Assembly: GCA_023418705.1 (NCBI GenBank)
Contig: JAEZYZ010000132.1
Span: forward strand, 13,744 to 77,743
Source of the DNA: Pseudomonadota bacterium
Lineage (GTDB): Bacteria; Myxococcota_A; Polyangia; Polyangiales; Polyangiaceae
Length of the DNA: 64,000 nt
Direction: 5' to 3'
Part shown: positions 9,082 through 17,692 of the stretch, one piece after another
How the letters are laid out: every line of letters starts with the position of its first letter
Numbering within the stretch: position 1 is the stretch's first letter
Translations under genes and position numbers: made by a program
Notes under the pieces: generated by a model
Told to the model about the DNA's origin: nothing
Database searches by the model: none
What the model saw: the letters and a program-made list of their open reading frames with translations, nothing else

Positions 9082-9739
9082 GCGGTGCCCACTCCGTTGC
9101 CTTCGCATCGTCGAGGAAGAACACGACCGGAACCGCCTCGTTGCTGATTCGCCGAAGCCTCACAGGATGATGCTCTCCGAGGGCGTGCAGCAACTCGACC
9201 AGTTCCCGCATCCGCTCCGTGAGGTCACCATCGGAGCATGCAACGGCGTGGTCGTCGCGGACGGAGACGTCGCCGGGGAACCTGCCCAGCATGTTGTGCA
9301 CCGCTTCAAACTGGAGAAGGCGTCTCGCTTCGTTGCCGCGAAGCCCTGGCAACCGCTCAAACTCGCGAGCGCCGGAAACGAGGCTGCGAAAGCGGTGATA
9401 CTCGTCACGGCCGAGTACCAAGGCGCCCCTGGTTCGGATGTATGCGGGGGGTGCGTGCTCGGTCGCCTCGTTCTCGTCATCGAGCATCGCCGAGAAATCA
9501 GGGAGGAGCACGGCGAACTCACCGGCACGCCGTGCCACGAGCCAATTGCCGGGCTCGCAGCCCTCGATGCCGCAAGCCTCGCACACGAGAGGTTGGAATG
9601 CCTCCGCGTCCCAGCTCGTCAGGTTGAGCGCATTCGCGAACAGCACGTCATCGACGACGAGCTGAGTGACCCGCGGCCGTCCCTGCTCGGACGACGTAAA
9701 GTCGAGGGTTGCTGCACGCGTCGAGATTGTGGTCGGCAT
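8933..9739 (-). CDS. Protein linked to Pnkp-Hen1 cassette, 3' end rearranged
   Basis: About 230 natural-looking residues followed by an Arg/Gly-rich out-of-family tail, which is DUF488 DNA read backwards from about 9,048. ATG 9739 lies 18 bases after the stop of the polynucleotide kinase-phosphatase gene, so it is the third gene of that operon. It has a CEACGIEGCEPGNWLV cysteine cluster near residue 55 and a VVFFLDD strand near residue 215. Family not recognised. The repeated VRRISNE/FFLDDAKATEW region may be a substrate-binding fold. The original C-terminus is probably lost. Confidence 0.65.
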   Translation of the reverse strand: MPTTISTRAATLDFTSSEQGRPRVTQLVVDDVLFANALNLTSWDAEAFQPLVCEACGIEGCEPGNWLVARRAGEFAVLLPDFSAMLDDENEATEHAPPAYIRTRGALVLGRDEYHRFRSLVSGAREFERLPGLRGNEARRLLQFEAVHNMLGRFPGDVSVRDDHAVACSDGDLTERMRELVELLHALGEHHPVRLRRISNEAVPVVFFLDDAKATEWAPLSIENDRMVLLAARRRAPRHRAGAGARGTSRSGGCCGRSSGQRGPAWAC

Positions 9740-9757
9740 CCACACGGCGAGCCCTCT

Positions 9758-12304
9758 TCAGAGCCTCGGGTCGACAGGCTCGCTCTCCAACGCCAGAACG
9801 CCGAACACGCACTCGTGTACGCGGTAGAGCGGCTCCTTCTCCACAAATCGGTGCAACGCCTCCAGTCCGAGCGCGAACTCGCGGAGCGCCAAGGACCGTT
9901 TTGGTCCAAGGCCTCGTGCGCGAAGTCGCTCGAGGTGTTCTTCGAGGGTGTACTCAGGGCCGTAGATGATGCGCAGGTACTCCCTGCCACGGCACTTCAC
10001 AGCGGGCTGAACCAGGCCCTTCTTGCCGCGCATGAGCCACTCGATCGGCTTCACGACCATGCCCTCGCCACCGCCTTCGGTGAGCTCCTCCCACCAAGCA
10101 ATGCCGTCGGCTTGGCTCTCCGTGCTCGTGAGATCGACGACCCTGAATGCCGTCCTGTGGAGGAGTTGCCCGTCCGCTTCGCAGAGTTCCGCAAGCGTAT
10201 TCATGTGCCAGACATGATCACGGTCGGCGTGCACGCCGCCCTCTGATGCGAGGAGGTGAAACGGCGCAAACTTGAGGTCGTCGATGCTCGCGACGGGCCA
10301 GCAATAGCGCCGGTAGGCCTGCGTGTACTGCTCGACGCACTCCTGTCGGGCCGAGTAGCGGTCAACGAGACCGTTCATCTCGACCGAGCGGGATGCTGCG
10401 AGCTGAAGCGCGGCCAGAGCGGCGGTCATGCTGGCGCGTGACGCGGCGCCCACGGGTGCATACTGGGAGCGCAGCAGTTCCTGAGCCTTGGCGGACCACG
10501 GCATGAGCTCGGCGTCGAGGCAGAACCAGTCCGACTCGAACTTCTTCCAGAAATCGGCCTTCGTCAGTGCTGCCTGGAGACGCTCGAGGAAGCTCGTCTC
10601 AAGCGCGGGGTCGTCAAAGAACGGCCGCCCCGTGCGGGTGTAGAGAGCTCCGATGCCGTGACCTCGGATGCCAAAGCGTCTGCCAGCAGAGACCTCATCC
10701 CGACAGACGACGGCGACTGCCCGGGAGCCCATGTGCTTCTCCTGGCACACCACCTTCGGAACACCGTTGGCGCGGAAGTACTGGAAGCTCTCCTCGGGAT
10801 GCTCGAGAGTGGGCCCGTCCTTCCGAGTGTCCGAGGGCGACATTGTGGGCGGCAGGTAGATCAGCCAGCGAGGATCGGTCGCGAAACGGCTCATGATCTC
10901 CAGCGCCGCCGCCGCGTTTTCTTCTCGCACCGTCACCGTCCCGCGAATGCGCGTGGAGACGATGCGCTTCCCCTGGACGTCCCCAATGTCGAGGACGTCG
11001 TTGTAGGGGCGCTCCGCCGCCTCCGTGGAGGCCCCATCGAGCGGCTTCACCGGCTCGTAGTACATCTTGGCGGCAGGGACGGAGACCAATTCGTTCTCGG
11101 GGTAGCGCAGTGCCGTCAGCGAACCACCGAAAACGCACCCCGTGTCGATGCAGATGGTCTTGTTCAGCCACTCCGCGCTCGGCACCGGCGTGTGGCCGTA
11201 CACGACACGCGCGCGTCCCCGGTAGTCGGCCGCCCAGTTGTATCGAACGGGGAGGCCGTACTCGTCCGTTTCTCCCGTGCTCTCGCCGTAGAGTGCGAAC
11301 TCTCGCACGCGTGCCGAAGCGCGCCCCTGGAAGGGCTCTTTCATTCCGGCGTGCGCAACCACCAGCTTGCCGTCGTCCAGAACGTAGTGGCTCACGAGCC
11401 CATCGATGAAGGTCTTCACCTCGTCGATGAACTCAGCCGGCTCGCGCTCGAGCTGTTCCATGGTCTCCGCGAGCCCGTGGGTGAGCCGCACGTCGCGACC
11501 ATCCAGCTTTCTCTTCAGCTTGATATCGTGATTGCCTGGAACGCAGAGAGCCGTCCCTTCGCGAACCATCGCCATCACCAGCCGCAGCACGGCGGGAGAC
11601 TTGGGGCCGCGATCCACGAGATCGCCGACGAAGAACGCTCGCCGTCCTCCAGGGTGCCGCGCCATCGGTGCAGCTTCGTCGTCTTGGACCTCGTACCCGA
11701 GTTCGCGCAGAAGGGTGACGGCTTCGTCGAAGCACCCGTGAACGTCGCCAATGATGTCGAACGGCCCCGTCTCGTGGCGCTTGTTGTTCCAGAGCGGGTT
11801 GCGAACCACCTCGGCGGCCGCGACTTCCTCGGGCGAGTTGAGGACAGCGATGTACCGGAAGCCTTCCCGCTTGAGGGACCGCAGCGCCTTTCGCAGTTGC
11901 TGAGACTGTTGCCGCGTCACGTGCGGCCCGAACTGACGGTCAGCGCGGTCCTGGTTTCGCTCGTGGCACAGCTTCGCCGGGAGGTTCAGGACGATGGCAA
12001 CGGGCAGCACGTCATGCTCGCGTGCCAGCTTCACGATCGGCTTGCGCGCCTCTGCCTGAACGTTGGTGGCGTCGATCACGGTCAAGCGCCCCGCAGCCAG
12101 CCGCTTCGCAGCGATGTAGTGCAGGACGTCGAACGCGTCGTTGGTTGCGCTCTGGTCGTTTTCGTCGTCGGAGACCAGGCCGCGGCAGTAGTCGGATGAA
12201 AGGACCTCGGTCGGCTTGAAATGCGTTCGTGCGAAGGTCGACTTCCCGCTCCCGGACGTGCCGACGAGCGCAACGAGCGACAGCTCTGGCAGTTCGATCT
12301 TCAT
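9758..12304 (-). CDS. pnkp: Polynucleotide kinase-phosphatase-ligase (bacterial Pnkp)
   Basis: An 848-residue three-domain RNA end-healing enzyme. The N-terminal kinase has P-loop GTSGSGKST (15-23). The central calcineurin-type phosphatase has GDVHG (186-190), GDLVDRG (227-233) and GNHD (257-260). The C-terminal adenylyltransferase (ligase) domain has nucleotidyl-Lys motif KHMGSR near residue 520 and a late motif V-V-K-P. In known systems Pnkp joins ribotoxin-cleaved tRNA together with Hen1. The start codon overlaps the hen1 stop (ATGA), so the pair is one translational unit. Confidence 0.95.
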   Translation of the reverse strand: MKIELPELSLVALVGTSGSGKSTFARTHFKPTEVLSSDYCRGLVSDDENDQSATNDAFDVLHYIAAKRLAAGRLTVIDATNVQAEARKPIVKLAREHDVLPVAIVLNLPAKLCHERNQDRADRQFGPHVTRQQSQQLRKALRSLKREGFRYIAVLNSPEEVAAAEVVRNPLWNNKRHETGPFDIIGDVHGCFDEAVTLLRELGYEVQDDEAAPMARHPGGRRAFFVGDLVDRGPKSPAVLRLVMAMVREGTALCVPGNHDIKLKRKLDGRDVRLTHGLAETMEQLEREPAEFIDEVKTFIDGLVSHYVLDDGKLVVAHAGMKEPFQGRASARVREFALYGESTGETDEYGLPVRYNWAADYRGRARVVYGHTPVPSAEWLNKTICIDTGCVFGGSLTALRYPENELVSVPAAKMYYEPVKPLDGASTEAAERPYNDVLDIGDVQGKRIVSTRIRGTVTVREENAAAALEIMSRFATDPRWLIYLPPTMSPSDTRKDGPTLEHPEESFQYFRANGVPKVVCQEKHMGSRAVAVVCRDEVSAGRRFGIRGHGIGALYTRTGRPFFDDPALETSFLERLQAALTKADFWKKFESDWFCLDAELMPWSAKAQELLRSQYAPVGAASRASMTAALAALQLAASRSVEMNGLVDRYSARQECVEQYTQAYRRYCWPVASIDDLKFAPFHLLASEGGVHADRDHVWHMNTLAELCEADGQLLHRTAFRVVDLTSTESQADGIAWWEELTEGGGEGMVVKPIEWLMRGKKGLVQPAVKCRGREYLRIIYGPEYTLEEHLERLRARGLGPKRSLALREFALGLEALHRFVEKEPLYRVHECVFGVLALESEPVDPRL

Positions 12305-13701
12305 CGCTGAAACACCGCCATCTGCGTCGGAGGCCCGACCTCAGCGTCCTCGGTCCCGATCGGCAAGTACCTGACGGCGTACCCTTGACGGTCGGCTACC
12401 TCGGCGCACCAAGACTGAAACTCCTGACGCGTCCACTCGAACCGGTGGTCCCTATGCCGCAGCCGTCCCGCAGGAAGGGACTCGAAGCGTACGTTGTATT
12501 CGACGTTTGGCGTCGTGACGACCACGGTAGGAGGCTTCGCGAACTCGAAGAGAACTCGTTCGAGGGCGCCGAGGCGAGAGACGTCAACATGCTCGATGAC
12601 CTCGATGGCGCACGCCGCATCGCAGTCCGCAAATCGGCCGTCCCGATAGGTCAGCGACCCCTGGAAGAGCTCGACCTTCTTGCGCCGCATCTCCGGCATG
12701 CGGTCGAGCTTGAGTCGGTCGCGAGCCCGTTCGAGTGATCGCATCGAGACATCAACGCCCACGACCTTCGTGATCGGCTGCTCCTTGAGAAGGGCTCCGA
12801 CGAGCTTGCCCTCACCGCAGCCGAGATCCAGGACGCGGGTTGCTTCCGACTCCCTGAGTACTGCGAGGACAGCGCCAAGGCGCTGGTCGTTCAGGCTGAT
12901 CGGACGTTCGAGCGCTTCTTCTTCCTGTTCCTTCTCGACTTCGTGCTGCTCAGGTTCTGGGTCGTCGCCCGCCATGAGTCGCTCGAGTGCGTCGCGAAAC
13001 AGGCTCCGGCGATGCTTCAGGTAGCGGAGTGTGATCTGTTCGCGCATCGGATGCGCCCTCAGCCAGTCCCCACCCTTTTCGAGCAGCTTCTCGACCTCGT
13101 CGTCACCGACCCAGTAGTGCTTCTGGTTGTCGAGCACCGGGATGAGCACGTAAAGATGGGTGAGCAGATCAGCGAGACGAACCTCGGCACGCAGCCGCAG
13201 TTCGAAGCAGTTGCCTTCGCCCCATTCCGGGAACGCCTCGTCGAGAGGAATGCGCGTCGCTTCTACGTCGTAGCCGAGAGGCGCGAACAATCCGCGAAGA
13301 AACTGCTCACCACCACGACTCGGCACCGCGGACAAGCGCACGTCGAAGGGGAGCGGGGCATCCGCCAGCTCTTGCCGTTCCTTCGAGACACCCTTCATCG
13401 CCGAGCCGAAGACCTGAGCGATGGCCACGCTCAGGAATGACGAGGCGGCGTATGGTCGATCGTTGACGTAGTGGGCCAGGGTGCCTTCGGAGTCTTGTCC
13501 CCATCGGCGGCCTCGAACGAGGCCCACCGGGTCGAAGTCCAGCAGGAGCGCTGCCGTGCATCGCTCTTCGGTCGCCTCCGGATAGAAGACGTGAGCCTTA
13601 CCGTAGGCGAGCGAAAACGTCTGGCACTTGTCGGGGTGCTTAGCGAGAAGGTAGCCCAGCTCGGTCGCAGGGCGATGTGTGGTCCCGATCGTAAGCAGCA
13701 T
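12301..13701 (-). CDS. hen1: Hen1 RNA 3'-terminal ribose 2'-O-methyltransferase
   Basis: About 466 residues from ATG 13701, which begins LLTIGTTHRPATELGYLL, the usual N-terminus of bacterial Hen1. An upstream in-frame extension to 13839 lacks family character. The N-terminal half binds Pnkp and activates its ligase. The C-terminal half is an SAM methyltransferase (LDLGCGEGKL) with the metal-binding EVIEHVD and H-x-F-E-W (HRFEWT) motifs of Hen1. It marks the repaired junction with a 2'-O-methyl group, making it resistant to recutting. First gene of the cassette; promoter in 13702-13837. Confidence 0.95.
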   Translation of the reverse strand: MLLTIGTTHRPATELGYLLAKHPDKCQTFSLAYGKAHVFYPEATEERCTAALLLDFDPVGLVRGRRWGQDSEGTLAHYVNDRPYAASSFLSVAIAQVFGSAMKGVSKERQELADAPLPFDVRLSAVPSRGGEQFLRGLFAPLGYDVEATRIPLDEAFPEWGEGNCFELRLRAEVRLADLLTHLYVLIPVLDNQKHYWVGDDEVEKLLEKGGDWLRAHPMREQITLRYLKHRRSLFRDALERLMAGDDPEPEQHEVEKEQEEEALERPISLNDQRLGAVLAVLRESEATRVLDLGCGEGKLVGALLKEQPITKVVGVDVSMRSLERARDRLKLDRMPEMRRKKVELFQGSLTYRDGRFADCDAACAIEVIEHVDVSRLGALERVLFEFAKPPTVVVTTPNVEYNVRFESLPAGRLRHRDHRFEWTRQEFQSWCAEVADRQGYAVRYLPIGTEDAEVGPPTQMAVFQR

Positions 13702-13837
13702 CGCCGACACCATCCATGGCGGCGCTTTCGTACCACATTTGGCGACGGAAAGAAAACGAGCAATTACGACGAGATCAGCTTCGGGCCCCGCGACCTGGAC
13801 CGCGCGACGGCACTCGTGGCAGGTTCGAGCGCGACGC

Positions 13838-14077
13838 ATGCTGAGTGATCGTCATACGCGGCAGCTCCTCAACGACCTCTGTGTCGAGCTCGGGTTCTGC
13901 CTTCCCCGGGCAGACGTGGAGCGCCTAGCCGCCGCGCCTCCCACGGACGTGCTCGCGTTCACCGACGCCGTCTTCTCCGCTGAGGGACTCTCCCCGCAGA
14001 CGGCTGACCGCCATCTCTATCGGCAGGTCCGCGACATGGTGGCGGCGGCGTTTCGTAGGAGCGACGCTGACGGGTAA
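13838..14077 (+). CDS. Small protein divergent from hen1, unknown function
   Basis: A 79-residue helical protein (RQLLNDLCVELGFCLP, VDVLAFTDAVFSAEGL-like, RQVRDMVAAAFRR) starting 136 bases from the hen1 start on the opposite strand. It has no recognised family, but the composition and the terminator-like hairpin just downstream (14156-14191) support a real gene. The shared intergenic region could carry a bidirectional promoter. It may regulate or accompany the RNA repair genes (inference). Confidence 0.6.
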   Translation: MLSDRHTRQLLNDLCVELGFCLPRADVERLAAAPPTDVLAFTDAVFSAEGLSPQTADRHLYRQVRDMVAAAFRRSDADG

Positions 14078-14155
14078 GCAATGGGGGCGGGAGCACGGCG
14101 GTCGAACCGTTGCAGATCGTGCAAGGGTTCGCTGGGACCGCCCGCCGACCGCCGA

Positions 14156-14195
14156 CTCTGAGGTTCACAGCCCTGCTAACCTCAGAGCCGTTTTG
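14156..14195 (+). terminator. Rho-independent-type terminator
   Basis: CTCTGAGGTT (14156-14165) and AACCTCAGAG (14178-14187) form a perfect 10-bp stem with a 12-base loop, followed by CCGTTTTG. It suits termination of the small gene ending at 14077. Confidence 0.6.
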
Positions 14196-14453
14196 ATTGG
14201 CAACCACCACATGGCAGCGCCCAGCCATTTCCGGCCCGTGCTCTGAGCCCCGCGCGCACCGACGACAACGCGAGCGACATCAACGACGTCCGCGCTGTGA
14301 AGCAGCGGGTGGGGAGTTGGCAACGGGCCGAGCTGTAAAGCTCAGAGCCGCGACCTGTTAAACGCGGCCCTCAGAGCTCTGCCCGACTCTGAGCCCCAGA
14401 CGCGGCTCTCGAAGGCCGCGATCAGCACGTCGCCGACGACATCGTGCTCTGAG
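14156..14453. repeat. Cluster of CTCWGAGC heptamers
   Basis: Seven copies of CTCTGAG or CTCAGAG in 298 bases: 14156, 14181, 14241, 14341, 14370, 14387 and 14447. Six of them read CTCWGAGC on the plus strand. Chance would give far less than one copy. No gene overlaps. Confidence 0.65.
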
Positions 14454-14935
14454 CATCGCGCTCGCTCAAGCGCCACGCGATCACCGAGATGCCGCAAGAC
14501 CCCGCGGAACAACGGGAAAAAGAAGAGGGCCTCGCCGGTCATCCCGATGAGGCCCTCTGTTTACCTGGCGCCCAAGGTGGTTCGCCTTGGGCAAAAACGG
14601 CTCCGGTCTTGCGAGCTTACTGCCTACCACGCCGCAAGAGCAGCTCGCAAGGCGAGGAAATCATGGGATCCCGCGGGGTTGGGTGCGGCCGGCGTGAGCA
14701 GGTGGAGGCCGTCCACGGGACGACCCGACTCGGGGCCGTGTCGGGGGCGTGGTGGCGTGAAGAGCCGGGGTTGGGGGCTGGGGCCGGCTGGCCGAAGGCC
14801 GGGCACGCGTCGGCCGCCACCGGCGCCCGTTGATCGCTTCTCAACAGTTCGGCCCGCCGCTGGCGTCGATCATGTACTGCTGCCGCGGGCTTCGAGGCTT
14901 TGTAGGGACGGTCATCTCGGGCTGCCACAGCGCAA
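14454..14935. other. Non-coding stretch with three hairpins
   Basis: No gene is seen. Hairpins are: GAGGGCCTC/GAGGCCCTC at 14525-14557 (followed by TGTTTACC, terminator-like); GCCCAAGG/CCTTGGGC at 14570-14592 (7-base loop); and the perfect 10-bp pair CTTGCGAGCT/AGCTCGCAAG at 14608-14651. The nearest genes are the small protein to the left and the HNH gene to the right, whose promoter should be within 14800-14935. Confidence 0.55.
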
Positions 14936-15853
14936 GTGTTACAGTCGGCCGTGCCTGATCTCGCACGAGAGCACGCTGTTCGAGCAGCCGCCATGGCTTT
15001 CCTGGACCAGCGAGTCGTTGCAAACGGCGGGGTGGTCGGCTTCGAGGACGTTGCCAACTTCCAGTTCGAAGGTGTCCGCACGCCCCTCCTTGATCGACAG
15101 CGAGGCATCCGGAAGCCCAAGGGGCTTCACGCTGCGCTTTCCATCCGAACCGTGTACGCCGCGCGTCCGGACGAACGGCCATATGCTGACGAGGAGGGAC
15201 GCGACGGGCTCCTCCGCTACAAGTGGCGCGGCACTGACCCGCAGCATGCCGAAAACCGGGCTCTGCGAGCGGCGTGCGACCAGCAACTTCCGCTGATCTG
15301 GTTCTTCGGGATAGCCCCTGGTATCTACGAACCTGTCTTTCCCGTGTGGCTCCTCAGAGAAGAACCAGAATCGCAGCAGTTCGTGGTAGCGGTCGCCGAG
15401 GAGCAACGTCAAGCCACTGCTGTGGCCCCCTCACCAGCCGAGCGTCGATACCACCAGAGGGTTGTCTTCGAGAGAGTCCATCAACGCCTATTCAGGTCAC
15501 GCGTACTCCTCGCATACGGGACGCGCTGCGGTGTGTGCCGGCTCCGGCACGCCGAACTCCTCGACGCAGCTCACATCATCGAAGACTCGCGCGGAGGTGA
15601 GCCGATAGTGCCGAATGGTATAGCCATGTGCAAACTGCACCACGCCGCCTACGATGCCAATCTCCTCGGCGTCTCGCCGGACTACGAGATTCGCATTGCT
15701 ACCGATCTCCTTGCTGAAAACGACGGCCCAACGCTGCGGCATTCGTTGCAGGGAGTCGACCGTTCTCGTCTGACTATCCCGCGAAGTCGTGTCGCGCACC
15801 CAAACCGGGATCTCCTCGCCGAACGATACGAGCGCTTCCTGAGCGCCGTCTGA
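14936..15853 (+). CDS. HNH restriction-type endonuclease
   Basis: 305 residues. The C-terminal HNH nuclease has zinc cysteines C198 and C201 (CGVCRLR), catalytic H213 in DAAHI, N227 (VPNGIAMC), C232 and the KLHH pair at 235-236. The N-terminal half (residues 100-155, WFFGIAPGIYEPVFPVWLL) resembles the modified-base or target recognition part of HNH enzymes found next to cytosine methylases. The GTG start is tentative. It is convergent with vsr, and together with the minus-strand operon it would give a restriction activity matching the cytosine methyltransferase. Confidence 0.85.
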   Translation: MLQSAVPDLAREHAVRAAAMAFLDQRVVANGGVVGFEDVANFQFEGVRTPLLDRQRGIRKPKGLHAALSIRTVYAARPDERPYADEEGRDGLLRYKWRGTDPQHAENRALRAACDQQLPLIWFFGIAPGIYEPVFPVWLLREEPESQQFVVAVAEEQRQATAVAPSPAERRYHQRVVFERVHQRLFRSRVLLAYGTRCGVCRLRHAELLDAAHIIEDSRGGEPIVPNGIAMCKLHHAAYDANLLGVSPDYEIRIATDLLAENDGPTLRHSLQGVDRSRLTIPRSRVAHPNRDLLAERYERFLSAV

Positions 15854-15881
15854 ACATCGGACATCGGTTTTCTGGTGTTTC

Positions 15882-16463
15882 TTACAACTCGAATACACGG
15901 ATCACTTTGGGGTCCTTCGGGCCCGATCGGGAGTAACGCGGCCCTTCCTCTGCGCACTGGAGTGTTTCGTCTCGGAGGTCGACAAGGTATCTGCGCTCTT
16001 CGTCACTGGTGGCATTGATCCTGTCGACCCGCCACACGCGCCAACATGGTGACTCGGCGACTGCCTGTCCTCGGACGATTTTCTCGATTTTCGCGCAAAC
16101 GACACCGGCCTCCTGCTCGATCTCGTGTTCCCAAAAGCGAAGGACCGTCCATCCTTTTTCTTCCAACATGAGCGTCTGACGACGATCACGGTCGATGTTT
16201 GCGACGAGCTTTTCCGCCCAGAAATCGTGCCGCGTCCTTGGACGGACATAGTGCTTTGGACAGCCATGCCAGAAGCACCCATCGATGAAGACCGCGCAGC
16301 GCGCTCCGAGAAACACGATATCGGGACGGCCAACCGGTGTCTTGGCGTGTATGCGGTATCGAAGCCCTCGCGCCCAGAGCATCGCGCGCAGACACTTCTC
16401 TGGCGACGTATGCTTGCCTTTGATACGAGCCATCTGCTCGGAACGCGACATCCCCATCGTCAA
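15882..16463 (-). CDS. vsr: Very-short-patch repair endonuclease (Vsr)
   Basis: 193 residues. The Vsr fold is complete: MSRSEQMARIKGKHTSPE opening, GRPDIVF (catalytic Asp 48), and FIDGCFWHGCP (60-69) with the zinc/His ligands, then WAEKLVANIDRD. Vsr nicks beside T in T:G mismatches produced by deamination of 5-methylcytosine, protecting the sites of the linked methylase. It has about 55 extra residues at the C-terminus with no clear family. Its ATG overlaps the stop of the upstream nuclease gene by 4 bases, so it is the last gene of the operon. Confidence 0.93.
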   Translation of the reverse strand: MTMGMSRSEQMARIKGKHTSPEKCLRAMLWARGLRYRIHAKTPVGRPDIVFLGARCAVFIDGCFWHGCPKHYVRPRTRHDFWAEKLVANIDRDRRQTLMLEEKGWTVLRFWEHEIEQEAGVVCAKIEKIVRGQAVAESPCWRVWRVDRINATSDEERRYLVDLRDETLQCAEEGPRYSRSGPKDPKVIRVFEL

Positions 16464-17692
16464 CCCCGGTAGAGCTGTAGGGACCTTGCTCTCCGCAGAC
16501 GGAGTCCGCCATCCGGTGGCATTTCATGGAAGTTCCGAGGTTGCAGTCTGGCGCCGTGGTAGATCGTGGGCTCTGTCGGCATGAGATCGAACAGGAAGAC
16601 GTGGTCGCCTACGCCAAGATCCGCCACACCCCTCGTAACGTCGACACCTTCGATGCGTACCGACCTGCCGGCGCCGTCGACGATCTCCATGGTCGCGACC
16701 GCCGCACCGATCTCAATGTTTCTGATCGTTCCCCACGAGTCCAACGGCAAGGGCCGCGGCGAGTCGCCGCCGTTGTGCCACCATTTCGGCACCTGCGCGA
16801 GATAGGCGGAACAGGTCGGCCGAAGGCGGCAGCCTCTACACCATGTCCCTGGGCGTGCCAGCTCCTGCGCCGCCCGATCGTCGCCAGGACGAAACTCCTC
16901 CAGCACGGCATGCAGCATCTCGGCGCACTCCTGCCTGGTATCCTCCGTCCAGGTCACGTGGATGCGCTCGCCGCCCTCGATGTAGAGCCGCACTCGAGCG
17001 CGGTCGATCACGTTCTCGACCGCCAGTCCGTACAATCTGACCTGAAGGGCATGGCTAATGAGCGGCCTCTCCTCGTCATCCACGATTGTCCCGCTCTTGA
17101 AGTCCGAGATCTCGAACACGCCATCGGCTGTCCGCTTGATGTGATCGGCACGCCCACGCAACCGCAAGGCAGGACAGACGACCCATGCTTCCGGACCCAC
17201 GTCCACTCTCGCAACGTCTTGGTCCTCTCGGCGTTCATCATCCTTCGCCGTGGCGCTCGTCATGATTCGGAGGTCGGCTGGTGCCTCGCCCGTTGGTTCG
17301 ACATCGAGACGATCAGCCCAGCGTTTCAGCGCGAAGAACCTGCTATTCCATCTTGTACGTCCGACGGTCGCAGCGAGTGGCACCAAACGCTCCGTTCGAG
17401 GATCGGACAAGAGCATCGAATCCATTTGCTTGCTCGCGCGTGCCAGCAACTCCACGCACGCATTGTTCCTGTCGGCTGCCGTGCCCCATCGTCCCAGCAG
17501 CAGCTGCTCCCTGACGTGGTGGAGCAGGGTCCCGAGCAGCAAGCGAGGACTACGGGGGAGTGCTCCTGGAACGGTATCCGCGTTGGCAAACACCTTGAGT
17601 GGACACCGATCGAGATCTCGAAAGAGCGAGGGCGACAAGTACGTCGGCAGCGCCACCCTCGAGACCGTGGCGGGCAAGGTCGCGACGGTCAT
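16460..17692 (-). CDS. Cas4/RecB-like PD-(D/E)XK nuclease (DruG position)
   Basis: 410 residues. Catalytic core: GRADHI (D183) and EISDFKSG (D197, K199), then QVRLYG (217-222). A probable [4Fe-4S] cluster is formed by C30 (LDRCPLKVF) with C285, C288 and C294 (CRGCRLRPTC), the layout of Cas4 and AddB. The remaining C-terminal 100 residues look like an OB-fold (ATMEIVDG, GVGDHVFLF). It overlaps the giant helicase gene and vsr by 4 bases each. It takes the DruG slot of Druantia type II by context; the name is inference. Confidence 0.8.
   Translation of the reverse strand: MTVATLPATVSRVALPTYLSPSLFRDLDRCPLKVFANADTVPGALPRSPRLLLGTLLHHVREQLLLGRWGTAADRNNACVELLARASKQMDSMLLSDPRTERLVPLAATVGRTRWNSRFFALKRWADRLDVEPTGEAPADLRIMTSATAKDDERREDQDVARVDVGPEAWVVCPALRLRGRADHIKRTADGVFEISDFKSGTIVDDEERPLISHALQVRLYGLAVENVIDRARVRLYIEGGERIHVTWTEDTRQECAEMLHAVLEEFRPGDDRAAQELARPGTWCRGCRLRPTCSAYLAQVPKWWHNGGDSPRPLPLDSWGTIRNIEIGAAVATMEIVDGAGRSVRIEGVDVTRGVADLGVGDHVFLFDLMPTEPTIYHGARLQPRNFHEMPPDGGLRLRRARSLQLYRG

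Noticed and set aside
14096..14140. tRNA gene suggested by a GGGTTCGCT patch
   Set aside because: No cloverleaf arms can be formed around it.
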